NCBI GenBank assembly: GCA_016858145.1
Contig: JAEHOE010000088.1
Span: 124,001 to 188,000, forward strand
Length of the DNA: 64,000 bases
Source of the DNA: Edaphochlamys debaryana
Taxonomy: Eukaryota > Chlorophyta > Chlorophyceae > Chlamydomonadales
Direction: 5' to 3'
The translations under genes and the position numbers were made by a program. Each line of letters starts with the position of its first letter. The stretch's first letter is position 1. Positions 54,190 to 64,000 of the stretch are shown piece after piece. The notes under the pieces are model-generated. The model worked only from the letters and a program-made list of their open reading frames with translations. It was not told the origin of the DNA and ran no database searches.

Positions 54190-55578
54190 ATGTCGCTGGG
54201 GCTTCTCGCTTTCCGGGTTCTCCCACCAACCTCGCGGCCGATGCTGCCAAGCCGGCCTGCTTCCGCGGCTTCACGGCATGGCCCTCGCAGCCGGGGACTC
54301 TGGCCACATCTCCGCTGCCGGCCGGTCGTTTCGGCGGCAAAGCATAAGACCGCGGCTGTCGAGGGGTCGGTGCCGGAGGGCGCGGCCTCAGGGCGCGGCG
54401 GGCAGGTGGGGCGGCTCTGGCACTAGAGAGGCCGGGCGCTTGCGTGCAGGGAGGGGGCGTTGCGTGGTCCGGGGCGTGTGCATGAGCGGGGTTGGGGGCT
54501 GCGACGGGGGAAATCTCCCGCCGGGGAAGCCTGCGAAGTGCGAGAAATGCGCCTCCACCTTGGCTATGATCCCCGCGTCTATCTCCACGGCATTATTCAT
54601 TCCCCTCCGACCGGCTCCCACTCCGTCCTCCCCCCCAGCCGCGTGAGGTTGGCGTGCGCATGCGTGCGGAGCTGCTTGCCCGGGAGCTGGGGCTGCGGCT
54701 GACACAGATCATCCCTCAGGTGGGCGGCCGGGTGGGTGGGGCGGGGGGATGGAGGCCAGGAGCGTGAGAGCGGACGTACCCTAGTCAGCAAGCACCTTTC
54801 TCCCGGGAGGCCTGCCGGAGGAGAGCTGCATCCGTACGATGTGGGTCGGTCGTGGGCCGGCGCGGGCGAGCACGTACGGGACAGAGATGGATTTGCCTCT
54901 CCGAGAGACCAGTTTCTTGCTTGGGACGGGCTTTATTAAGTACTACCGGCGGTACTTAAGGCCCCTGCCTGCTGCCCCCTTTCTCTGCCCACCCAGAGCG
55001 TTTCCCCCGGCCCCTCCGGCGAGACCGAGGCCGAGGCTGGGACCCCGGCCAGGGCTGGGCCTCCTCGCGGGCCCAGGCAGGCCCCGGGTCCTCTGCCCCC
55101 GGACCCCCGACTGCTGGCGAGACTGGAAGCGGTGGAGGCACGCGCCGCGGCGGCCGAGGCCAAGGCTGCAACCCTTCAAAAACGGGTGGCGGAGGCGGAG
55201 GCGGAGGCACGCCAGGCGCGTGCAGAGGCGGCCAAGGCGACCAAGGCGGCTCAGCTGGCGCGTCCCGTGGGCGGCGGCGGTGGCGGCAGCACCGGCAGCG
55301 GCTGGCGGTGGCTGCGGCGGCGGCGCCAGGATCTGGATCTGGTTGACGAGGCCGCTGACGACGGCGGTTGGCCGTGGCGGCAGCAGGTGAAGCAGTGGCT
55401 GCAGCAGGCCTGGACGAAGGACCAGGCTTTCAGAAGCGATACCTCGCTCTTCCTAGCTGTCCTCCCGCTGCTATTGCTGTTACCGGTGTGTACCATGGGG
55501 CCAGCCGGCTTCTATGCGTACATGGTGTCCAACTTTGTTTCAATTTACTTCTTCGCTGTCGTCTTGCCCCGCCTCTAA
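54190..55578 (+). CDS. C3: coiled-coil membrane protein with organelle-type N-terminus
   Basis: Three exons, phase 0: 54190-54405, 54639-54719 (81 bp), 54997-55578 (292 residues). Exon 1: MSLGLLAFRVLPPTSRPMLP then Arg/Ser-rich sequence. Exon 2: amphipathic helix (RAELLARELGLRLTQIIPQ). Exon 3: Pro/Glu spacer, a coiled coil of heptads (LLARLEAVEARAAAAEAKAA ... EARQARAEAAKATKAAQ), a Gly-rich linker, basic RWLRRRRQ, then hydrophobic segments (LFLAVLPLLLLLPVCTMGP; YMVSNFVSIYFFAVVLPRL). This fits an organelle membrane protein with the coiled coil on one side. It could form oligomers; no enzymatic motif is seen. Confidence 0.8.
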
Positions 55579-55894
55579 GTGCTAGCTTCGCTCTTAGTGC
55601 GGGGTGCCTCGCTACCTGCTGCCAACTGCTGGCCCAGCCGGGCGAGCCCGGGGTTGAGGCCGGGGTGCGTGGGGCTTGTGGTGCGGTTACTGCGGGCATG
55701 GATATCGAGTTATGCCTAGGGTAGTACGCACCAACCTGTTAGTTGCCTAGGCAGCCCGACTCAGGGGCACGGCAGTGCAGTGAGGAATGAAGCGCTGGAC
55801 GGCGCGAAGTGCATTCTGAGACGAAGGCTGGGGCACGAATGCGTCCATGGCAGGGGCGGTTATTAGAGGGCCTCCCCATCCGCTGAGCGCTGGG

Positions 55895-56010
55895 GCTGTA
55901 CTTCTTCACTGTCGTCTTGCCCCGCCTCTAACTGCTAGCTTCTCTCGTTGTGGGGTGACCCTCAACGTACCTGCTGCCAACTGCTGGTGAGGGGGGGATC
56001 GAGGCCGGCG
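55895..56010 (+). pseudogene. Relic 3' end of a family-C gene
   Basis: Repeats the C3 end and 3' UTR (55551-55640): TTCTTCACTGTCGTCTTGCC would encode FFTVVLPRL and a stop, followed by CTGCTAGCTTC and TACCTGCTGCCAACTGCTGG as after C3. No upstream exons are attached. Confidence 0.75.
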
Positions 56011-56274
56011 GTTGGCGTGTTGAGGCGTCAAGGCAGGGATGTGCGGAGCTGGATGGGCATACGGTGGCGCCCGGCGGCGGAGGGAGTAGGGGGTGCTGAG
56101 GATAGCGTTGAGGGCCGGGGGTGCTTGCGGCATATAACTAGATGCGGTAATCCAGATGAAGCATGAAGTAAGGTAGGCGGCAACTGAAGCCATCGCAAGC
56201 AAGAGCCCAAGTTCACGCGCGCGCGCGCGGCGCTTTTGGAATCTAACATGTGCCTTGTACTCCGAATGAGGTTG

Positions 56275-56330
56275 GGCCAGAGGACCGGCCAAGGAGAGCG
56301 AACCCAGGGTGGGGTTGCGCGGTGGGATGA
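56275..56330 (+). repeat. Orphan start of the family-C upstream module
   Basis: GGGGTTGCGCGGTGGGAT and the following GGAGGTGGCGCGCGCACGG match the module before C3 (53896 on), with no C gene behind it. Confidence 0.6.
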
Positions 56331-58303
56331 GGCGGGGGGAGGTGGCGCGCGCACGGACCAGGAGCGCGGGACGGCCGGGTTTGCGGGTGCAGTAGTCGCT
56401 GCTCAACCGAACGTCATAAAGGCATGCCGTGCTCTCGTTCTCTTTCGCAGGCCACCACTAAGCACGCGGGGCACATGCATCGATGACTGTGCTCCTGTTC
56501 TGAGTCGGCGGCCGCCCGCCTCATCAGCCCCCGGCCGCCCGAAATCCTTGCAGTATTGCTCAGACAGGAAGGCGTTTGCCCGGGAGCGGCCCTCTTGCCG
56601 TCCCTCGCGGCCTACATAGAAGGCAGTGCGCATGCAGTGGGAGAGGGGGCGAGGGGGCAGAGCGGGGTTATTATAGACAACGGGGCGTAGTGCCGCGGTG
56701 ACTGGCGTCGCATTATGTTGGCCGACGCAGAATGCCTGTGCCTGTGAACGGGGTACCCTTCCGCCGAAAGTGGCTTCCAGGCTGAAAGTCCCCCCCTAGA
56801 GTAACCCGGGCTGCTCCGCGCGTCGGTGCACAAAGCGGGGCTGGCGAGCCGGCTCCACTTAAGGAAAGCCCCGAGAAAGCCCCGCTTACCTCGCCGTTTA
56901 CCTGTGCGCCGCTGCATTGCGTCCTCCGCTCCTGGCCCGCCATCGCCCGAGCCCGTTCGCGAGTTGCGCGCCCACGGAAGCCTAAGCGTCCCCACGTCCC
57001 AAGGAGCCGAACCTGACCATATCGAAGGAACCACCACCGAGACGAAGCGCAAAGCCGGCAGGGGAGGGAGAAGGCATGGGGGCGTGGGGGGGGGGGCGGA
57101 GGGTGGGGGGGGGGGGGGGGTGCGAGCAACAGAGGGCGGAGGGTGAAGGGTGCGGCTGAGGAGAGGGCTGCATGGACGCGGGGCCAGGGGCGGGGCCGGG
57201 GGCGGGGCCGGGCGGGGTGGTTGGACTGTGAAGGGATGCGGCTGAGGAGAGGGCCGGGGCTCGAGGGGGGAGCAGGCGCAGGTACTGCGGGAGCGCCCCA
57301 GCCCAGAAGCGGCCCAAGCGGCGTCCCCCAAAAATGTGGGTTGAGGGAGAGATGCCTGATGTCGCCCTGGGCTGCACTCTGCGAGACCACCGCAGCTCAC
57401 CGCCCCCATCCGCAACCACCCGCCCCCACCTTTTCCGGTTACGAGCGGGCCCACGGCCCTTCTCGCCTGCAACCTTTCAGTGCCCCCGACCCTCGACCCC
57501 GCCCCCCACCTGTTGCGGCAGCTTGCCCGGCCCGTTGACCCTTCCCCCCCACACACAGCCCGATTTCCCCCCCCCCCCCGCACAGCCGCGCACCCCCGCG
57601 TTCTCTGACCCCCTGCCTAACCTGCTGCCTGACACCCCGCCTCCCGCACCTCCCTCACGGCACCCCAGTCCCGCCTGCGCAGTGGCTGGAGCTGGTTTGG
57701 CCGCCGCGGGGAGCTCACTCGGAGCCCACGTGCGGCCTCACCCCGCACCTCACACCTCGCACAATGCACTGCACCTATCCACTGGGCTGGGGTTTGGTTT
57801 GCTGCCCCGTGGAGCTGCCACCTGTACGGCCTCTACCGTATCCGGCCAAGTCGTCTTCCTCAACCCCCGCAACACCGCGCTACTCAGCCTGCCGGCGGTG
57901 CCACCTTTGTGTGTGATTCCTCTACACCTAATCGCGCCTCCCTCCCGCATGCTCTTCTCTACTCGTCTTCTGCGTGGGGCCTTCATCCATACCCACGCCC
58001 ACCCACGCTAGGTGAGCTATCCTTTCGTAAATAGGGGGGCTACGACCGTCCCGGGTGGGTTCTTGTCTGTTGTGGGCCTTCGTGTACGCATACCGCCGGC
58101 GGGCCGCCCAGCTATTGCCTAGACAACGAACGAAACTCTGGCGCTTCTCGCTCTGGCGCTCGGACCGTTCGCTCTGGGCTTGCGGAGCTTCGCCAGTGGC
58201 GCTCATCCCAGTATGTCGGTTGGGCGGGCACTACGCGGAGCTAATCACACCTTCGGAGTCTCGCCGGGCTTTCCGCTTGCTTACAGTTTCCTCGTTGCCT
58301 AAG

Positions 58304-58450
58304 AGCGGGGTTGCGAGGTGGGATGGGACCGCGAGCGAGCACGGCAACGCGTGTCGTGCAACAAGGGCTTGCCCTAAAACCGCAACAAGCGCGCTGCGCA
58401 GAGTCAAATAACGGCCGCGTGTACTCCATAGACTCAGTCACGGGCTGGCT
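58304..58450 (+). promoter_or_regulatory. Shared family-C upstream module, C4
   Basis: Same ordered boxes as before C3: GGGGTTGCGAGGTGGGAT, AGCACGGCAACGCGTGTCG, GCTTGCCCTAAAACCGCAAC, and AGTCACGGGCTGGCTCGGCG at 58436, 132 bp before the ATG. Confidence 0.75.
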
Positions 58451-58567
58451 CGGCGCTGAGTCTCGCATTGGTCGCGGCATGCAAGTTGGGCCTCGACCAC
58501 AGCCTCTCCTGCACTCCGGTAACGCCGTCGCTTGACACTTCTCGTTCAACAGCACGGTTTCAAGGTC

Positions 58568-59907
58568 ATGTCGCTGGGGCTGCTCGCTTCCCGGGTTCTC
58601 GCGCCGAGGCCGATGCTCCTGGGCCTTCCGCGCTCCGCGCCCGCCGCAACCACACGCAGCGGCCCTCGCAGCCGTGGACTCTGGCCACCGCTTAGCTGTC
58701 GGCCGGAGGTCACGGCGACGAAGCCCACGACCGGGGCTGCCGTCGTTGAGGAGTCGGTGCCTGGGGGCGCGGCTGCTGGGAGCGGTGGGCAGGTGGGGCG
58801 GCTCTGGCCGTCCGACGGTGTGGCGTGGGCGCTGGGCTGGGGCGGAGGGCATGGTCGGTGGGAATAGCACCTGGTGTGCGGTCAGGCTTTCCCCAGAGCC
58901 CAGAGCTTTTGGGTCCCACTCGCTCCCGTCCTGCCGGGCATGCATGCCCCAAACGTTCGGCATCAATGTCACGGCACTGAGCTCGCAGTTTAAGGACCTC
59001 GATAACCCCTCACTCCGCCCACTCCGCCCCCCCTCCCCAATCCTACAGCTGCATGAGGCTGCCGTGCAGCGGCTGGCCGAGCTGCTTGCTCAGGAGCTGG
59101 GGCCGCGGCTGGCGCAGGCAGTGACGCAGGTGTGTGGGCGGCCGGGCGGGTAGCTAGAGCGGAGGGGAAGGGATGGGGCAGGGGGCAGGGGGACAACGCG
59201 TGTGCCAGGGTCAAGCAAGGAGCGTGGCAGCGGACGGGTGTATCGCGTGGAGACGACGGGCTAGTGGGAAGTTGCGCAGGGGCATGTGAGGGCACACAGC
59301 CGCGAGGTATGCTTCGCAATACTCAAGCAACGAAAGATCACGTTCGTTGGCAGTCGGACTAACTGTCAAGGTCCTCCCTGCTGCCCCTCCTCCTCTGTAT
59401 AACCAGGCCGCGCCCCCCGCTTATGCCGACACCGAGACTGGGACTGAGGCCAGTACGGGCTCTCGGCCCAGGCAGGCCCCGGGTCCTCTGCCCCCCGACC
59501 CCCGGCTCCTAGCGAGACTGGAAGCGGTGGAGGCACGTGCCGCGGCGGCCGAGGCCAAGGCGGAGGCGACCGAAAGCAAGGCGGCGGAGGCGGAGGCGGA
59601 GGCACGCCAGGCGCGCGCGGAGGCGGCTAGGGCGACCGAGGCGGCTCAGGTGGTACGTCCCGGCGGCGGCGGCGACGACGGTGGCGGCGGCGGCGGCGGC
59701 TGGAGGTCCCTGCTGTGGCGGCTGCAGGAGGCCTGGGCGAACATGCACCCGGACTCCCGACGAGCCGTATATTTCGGCGCGACAGCCCTTGTTATGTTCT
59801 CACCGATTCCCTCTCTGCTGGCTCCGGCGCTTTTCGTTGGGAGGGACGGGGAATTCCTGCGCTTCATTACAGTCGTGTTTGGTGGGATCTTCACTTGTTG
59901 TGCGTAA
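58568..59907 (+). CDS. C4: coiled-coil membrane protein with organelle-type N-terminus
   Basis: Three exons, phase 0: 58568-58792, 59049-59129 (81 bp), 59407-59907 (268 residues). Exon 1: MSLGLLASRVLAPRPMLLGL with Arg/Ser/Pro content. Exon 2: QRLAELLAQELGPRLAQAVT. Exon 3: spacer, RPRQAPGPLPPDPRLLARLE shared word-for-word with C3 in part, coiled coil to about residue 205, a Gly/Asp run, then hydrophobic segments (AVYFGATALVMFSPIPSLLA and FLRFITVVFGGIFTCCA). The coiled coil is more conserved than the membrane end, which differs in every copy. Confidence 0.8.
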
Positions 59908-60320
59908 CTCCGGCTCTTTGCTCTCCCCATCTAGTCGTCCCCTGCTCTTATCCGTTTGGTCCGGGCGGAAGGGGAGGGAAGGGGTAGCGGGCAGCGTTCC
60001 GTGACTGGAGGCTGGGGCCGGCCGGCCGGGGGGTGGTTGGAGCCGGGGGCCGCCTCGAGAGGAGGGGGAATGAGAAACGGCAAAAGACGAGGTTACGCGA
60101 AAAACAGGCCAGCGAAGTGCGATGCGAAATCGTGAGGAGGGGGGGGGGGGCATGGGGGGAAGGGGTAGCGGGCAGCGTTCCGTGAGGCTGGAGTCGAGGC
60201 CCAGGCAGACGGAGGCAGCGTTTGGAGCGAGGAGGTGTGCGAGCGGCGGTGGCTTTAGTCATACACTGCTCCGACGTGCGCATGCATCCTTTGCTACATG
60301 GCACCTGCGCTGTGCTCGCT
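59908..60320. other. Intergenic region after C4
   Basis: Contains a direct repeat of about 28 bp (GGAAGGGGTAGCGGGCAGCG and following bases) at about 59978 and 60159. No exon is seen. Confidence 0.5.
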
Positions 60321-60355
60321 ATGCTTGCGGAAGCCAAGGCTGAGTTGATGACCAT

Positions 60356-60454
60356 ATGTCCGTGTGCGGCTCGGCCTGCCAGGCGGTGCACTGGAAGGCG
60401 GGCCACAAGCAGGGCTGCCAGGCGGCGGGGGCGGCGGGGACGGAGCCCTCATGA
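60356..60454 (+). pseudogene. MYND-type zinc-finger tail fragment
   Basis: MSVCGSACQAVHWKAGHKQG followed by CQ and a stop matches the second half of a MYND finger (C..xCQxxxW..HKxxC). The first zinc ligands are not found in frame just upstream, so this is either the last exon of an unseen gene or a relic. MYND proteins are numerous in chlorophycean algae. Confidence 0.45.
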
Positions 60455-60944
60455 TCCTCAAGTGATGCCGGAATCCTCAAGTATGGGAGGAGCGTGATGC
60501 GGGCGGCAGGGGCGGGGATACGGTACATCGGCTCAAGCGTAACTTCTTAGGCGCGGTCCAACATCTTGGGACTGATGCTTTGGGCCAGAGAATGTGGACC
60601 AGCGCCAGGATTGTCAAGGCGGCTCGGGTGACAGGGAGCGAGTGATGCCAAGTAGCTGTTGGGCTGATGCAACGGACCAGACGGTGCTTGCGGGTTCGGG
60701 GATGCCATGGCCTCGTGGGGCGACGGAAAGGTGCGAGGAGAGGCCAGACCGGGTAGTTGTCATTTGACAAGGCCGACGTCATCTGTTGGGTGGTGTGCCG
60801 AGTGCTGTACGATGCCGTACATGTGTTTCGGTGCATGCGTTCGCCAGTAACTAAACGCAAGAGTCGAACGCGATGCAGCCGCACGCGTAGACGACTTTCT
60901 CGCATGTGAACAACTGAAGAGCGCGTCAAGCGCGGCGCAGGGAA

Positions 60945-61079
60945 ATGTCATCAATGAGCGCCGAGATGGTGCCACGGCTTCGGGCCGTCATGCTGGCCGT
61001 GGATGTCGTAGAGCGAACGAAAGTTGCGTTGCTCGGGAGTCCAACCAGCGCAGCGGCGATACAGGCACTGAACGCTCGG
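60945..61079 (+). other. Possible first exon of the 61.3-kb gene, frame uncertain
   Basis: ATG 60945 (MSSMSAEMVPRLRAVMLAVD) runs to donor TCG|GTAAGC. After VVERT the natural-looking continuation (VALLGSPTSAAAIQALNA) lies in another frame, beyond an AAAA run at 61020-61023. Neither frame gives the phase 1 that the next exon needs, so the 5' end of the gene is unresolved. Confidence 0.3.
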
Positions 61080-61275
61080 TAAGCATGTCCCCGTGCCCTC
61101 GCGGCGTTCTCGCCAGCGTTGCTTTACCTATGTATGTACGCACGACACGAGCCGCGTTGGCACTGTCATACTGCTGGCCTCACCCCTCCTGCCCAGCTCA
61201 GTCTCGGTGCTCGCCTGCCCCGCTGCAGCCAGTCTCCCCACGCAGCCTCCCCTGTCCCTGCCCCCTTCCTCTCAG

Positions 61276-64000
61276 ATACGACGCCCACACCCGAGCTGTC
61301 GCGCGTGCTCGGTATCTGGCAGGCGACGGGGAGCCACCTGGACATCGACAGCCTGGCCCAGGTCACGCCACTCCTCGAAACGTGGGTCGCTGCCCTCTCC
61401 GAGGCGGGCGTGTGGGCCTGGCTGTCCCGGTCCCTGGCTGCGATCCCCCCCGCCGTCACGGTGCTCCGGGACCGCACAGCCTCGGCGCTGGACCGAAGCC
61501 GCAGCGGGGCTGTCATAGAGGCGCTACTCATGCCCCTGCTCAACATGCTGGAGCGCGTCCTGACTCCGTTCGCGAGCTGCGCGCGGGGCCCAAGGCCCAG
61601 TCGGGAGCGGGCCGAGCTGCTCTACCGCTTGCCCGCGCCCCTGTGGGAGCCGGGCTTCATGGTGCTGATGGCGGGCCTGGCGACCGCCACCGCGGACTTC
61701 GCAGAGGCGACTGCGCGGCCGGAGGTGCAGGTGAGGGCACGGGGGGCCGTGGCCGAGGGGCGCATGCTGCAGGGGGCGTGTGCGTGCAGGCGAGGGCAAC
61801 CGGGCAGCCCAACACGCCTGCGCGATTCCCCGTATCGGCGCCAAGGGGCCGGAGCACCTCGGGTGGGAGCGCCGCTTCTGCTGCAACCCTCACACGCGCC
61901 CGCTCCCTGACGCCTGCTGCCCGCTGCCCGCCCTGCATCCCCCCTCGTCCGCATGCGCGCAGCGCGTGCTGGGCATGCGGGGAGCGCAGGGGCCGATCGC
62001 GGCCTCCACTGACGCAGACTCGTGCGCCGAGGTGGCGGTGGTGTGCGCGCAGTACGCAGGCCTGGCCTGCTCCACCCTCGTCGACTTCACGGCGCCGCGA
62101 GTGGGCGTGGCCCTGGACAGCCTGCAGGCTCTGGCTGCCGCCGCCACCGCCCAGGCGGCGCTGGCGGGGGAGGGCGTGGCGCTCGCGTCTGCGCTGGCCG
62201 AGAGCCAGCTGCTGCCGGCGGTTGCGGGGGCCATCCTGCGGACACCAGCCCCTGAATTCCAACGCATCAGAGACGACGAGGACCTCCAAACCCGCGCCCG
62301 GGACGTTGCGAGAGCCTCGACTGCCTTTGCGGGCGCGTTGATGGCAGCCATCCTGGTCCTGCCGAGGACGGGCTCCGCCGCGGCGGGCTTCGCGGCGGCG
62401 CTGTCGCACCCCGACGTGGTTGCGCTCCAGGAGGGGCTGGCGGAGCGGCTGCTGGTCCACGGGGCCGTGGCGCTAAAGCGGGGCGAGGAGGCGGCTGGCA
62501 GCGGGGAGGGCTGCCGTTGGTGGCTGCCGGAGGTGGAGGCGAGGCTGGGACATGTGATCAACGGCGTCAGGCAGGATGCGTGGCGGCCCGAGGAGACCGG
62601 CAGCTGGCTGGAGCAGGTCCACGAAATAATGCTGGGAGCTCTGCCCAGTGCGCTCTGTGCGCGGCCCCCGGCGGCGCCGCCGCCTGCCCGCCTCAAGGCG
62701 CTCGAGCCGCGGGTCCTGGAGGCGGTGCACCGGCTCTTCTGCGGGAAGGTCCTGGGCGGGGCTTACGCGCCCCAGCCGACCTGGCGCTTGTTCCAGGCGC
62801 CGGTGAGAGGTGCCGTGCGCGTTGCTTGTCCGTGACGCCAAGTTCTGCCGCCGCCCTACTAGGGCCCTAGTAGGCCGACAGCGCGGTTGCTTGTCGCGCG
62901 CCATGCCTCGCCGGCTCCCATGCTGCCTCCCTCAATTGAATGAACAGCGCTCCGCCCCGCGCTCGGTCAGGCGCTGGACGGCATCATGGAGGTGACCGGC
63001 AGGGCGGAGTCGGCCGCCTGGGGCCTGGCGCTGCAGGCCCTGCTGGCGGAGGCCCAGCTAGGGGGGCAGTGCCGCGTCATGGACTGTGGGCTGGCGGACG
63101 AGGTGGGCGTGGCCGCACCAGCGGGCTGGTGGCTGACTGACGTGGCACTGCGTTGCGTTGCACTGCAAACGTGCTGCATACGGTGTGACGACTGCAATCC
63201 CTTCGTTTAGCATCTGCTGGCAGTGGCTCCGTGTTGCCTTGCCGGCGCAGCGGGTCGCAGTGCCCGTCTTCCCAGGGCCCTGGGCCCCTTGCTTGCTCCG
63301 TCAAACCCCTCAAACGCACGTGTACCGGTGTGGTTGGACCTTGTGCAGGACCCGATGCGGCTCTTGTACGGCATGGCCGGTGCGCTCAACGCCATGAACC
63401 GCCTGGCGATGGACCCCTCCTGCGGTGAGCGCCGCACATCCCGCCCGCAGTCACATCACGGGTTCATGACACAGCCTTAGGCCATTCACTCACAACCCCA
63501 CACGTTGGCCCCTCTGCCCCTGCCCCTGCCGATGCCCCTGCCGATGCCGCTGCCACCGGTCCCCAGCTCCGCAGAGCCTGGGCGCCTCGAGCCCGAAGGA
63601 GCTCCAAGCCCAGCTGACCCGCGCGGGCCTGGCCGCCTCCCTGGACCACGCCCTGCGCCTGGCCTTCACAGCCGCGGACCGGGCCGCTATCACAGGCGAC
63701 CCCGAGCTCCGCGGCCTGGCCAGGGACATGGCGGAGGTGCCCCTGCAGGTGGGCCAGGTGCTCGCCTGCAAGGCGCTCCCGCTGGCCGCCCGCTGCGGCT
63801 CTGGCGGTGCGCTGGTGACGCTCGCCAAGCGCTGCTGCATGATGGCGCAGCGGCTGCAGGACCTGGAGGCGGCAGGGACGGCCGAAGCGCGCAGGGAGGA
63901 GCGGGAGCTGCTGGCAGGCATCATTCACCGCCTCATGCCCGCCACGCCCAAGTGCCTGCGCACGCTGGCCGAGTTCAAGGACGCGGGCCTCAGCACGGGC
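61276..64000 (+). CDS. Alpha-helical protein of unknown function, runs past the window end
   Basis: Exons in phase: 61276-61730, 61963-62802, 62971-63102, 63349-63424, 63567-64000 (open at the edge). The 5' end is unresolved; the first clear exon begins DTTPTPELSRVLGIWQATGS. The protein is Leu/Ala-rich and helical throughout (LLMPLLNMLERVLTPFASCA; VARASTAFAGALMAAILVLP; LAARCGSGGALVTLAKRCCM) with scattered Trp and Cys. There are no catalytic motifs or membrane anchors. Chlorophycean genomes have many long helical proteins of this style ending in a MYND finger, and a MYND fragment lies just upstream, so this may be one of them; its own C-terminus is outside the window. At 63510-63560 the intron has a CCCCTGCCGATG repeat. 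Confidence 0.6.

Larger units (their letters stand above)
55579..58300. other. Long intergenic region between C3 and C4 with C-family debris
   Basis: About 2.7 kb without an intact gene. It contains the C3-like 3' end (55895-56010), part of the C upstream module (about 56275-56330), an alternating GC run at 56217-56228, and G/C homopolymer runs near 57085-57120 and 57565-57580. Open frames on - (57583-56612) and + (57334-58011) are proline-rich and have no recognisable homology or start context. Confidence 0.5.

Noticed and set aside
56612..57583. 323-codon - strand open frame
   Set aside because: Proline-rich, crosses G/C homopolymer runs, no splice pattern or homology; likely chance in GC-rich DNA.
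58055..58411. 118-codon + open frame before C4
   Set aside because: It overlaps the conserved C upstream module, and the same module before C3 has no matching frame.
1..64000. tRNA or rRNA genes
   Set aside because: No cloverleaf with a typical A/B box pair or rRNA core sequence was noticed by eye; a covariance-model scan would be needed to be sure.

Overview
The window looks like nuclear DNA of a green alga, probably a chlorophycean. It is very GC-rich. Genes are split by many short introns with GT..AG borders. Coding regions contain long Ala/Gly codon runs, and TGTAA, the usual chlorophyte poly(A) signal, occurs downstream of several genes. The gene families present (plant-type RST1, a SYP2-type syntaxin, ankyrin-like proteins of the chlorophycean type, AOC-barrel secreted proteins) fit this. 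All exon models here were made by eye from splice borders, phase continuity and homology between copies.

1-13.7 kb: a direct tandem duplication with a 5,828-bp step and only a few differences over about 5.2 kb. Each unit carries a CRAL-TRIO (SEC14-type) lipid-binding protein gene on + and an F-box/ankyrin-like gene on -. A third, more diverged ankyrin-like copy follows. All three ankyrin-like copies carry lesions: a lost splice acceptor shared by copies 1 and 2, a 1-bp deletion in copy 1, and a nonsense codon in copy 3.

14.4-29.4 kb: two housekeeping genes on -. One is a 7-exon Qa-SNARE (vacuolar/endosomal SYP2/Pep12 type). The other is a 22-exon RST1/focadhesin homologue of about 2,295 residues, the plant-type partner linking the cytosolic RNA exosome to the Ski complex.

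30.2-59.9 kb: a lineage-specific array of two families. Family C (+ strand: 30.2, 51.7, 54.2 and 58.6 kb, plus relics) encodes proteins with an organelle-type N-terminus, a constant 81-bp exon, an Ala/Glu/Arg coiled coil and C-terminal membrane segments. Family D (- strand: 32.0-47.8 and 49.3-51.1 kb) encodes small secreted AOC-barrel (dirigent-superfamily) proteins. A 13.9-kb Ty3/gypsy-type LTR retrotransposon sits in intron 3 of the first D gene, in the same orientation, and the host exons still join in phase.

The retrotransposon (32975-46870, - strand) is the most unusual object. Gag, with a CCHC knuckle, and a second 1,600-codon ORF share one frame and are separated by a single UAG. Pol contains RT, RNase H, a DNMT3/DRM-like cytosine methyltransferase domain lacking the PCQ motif, integrase, a perfect C4HC3 PHD finger, and a C-terminal adenine-methylase-like Rossmann domain. 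RT is broken by a 14-bp tandem duplication. The two LTRs (98.6% identical over 440 bp) differ in a 50-bp end segment.

60.3-64.0 kb: a MYND-like zinc-finger tail fragment, then a multi-exon alpha-helical protein gene that runs off the window end.

A recurrent feature across several genes is tandem copies of exon edges, splice site included, left inside the neighbouring intron.
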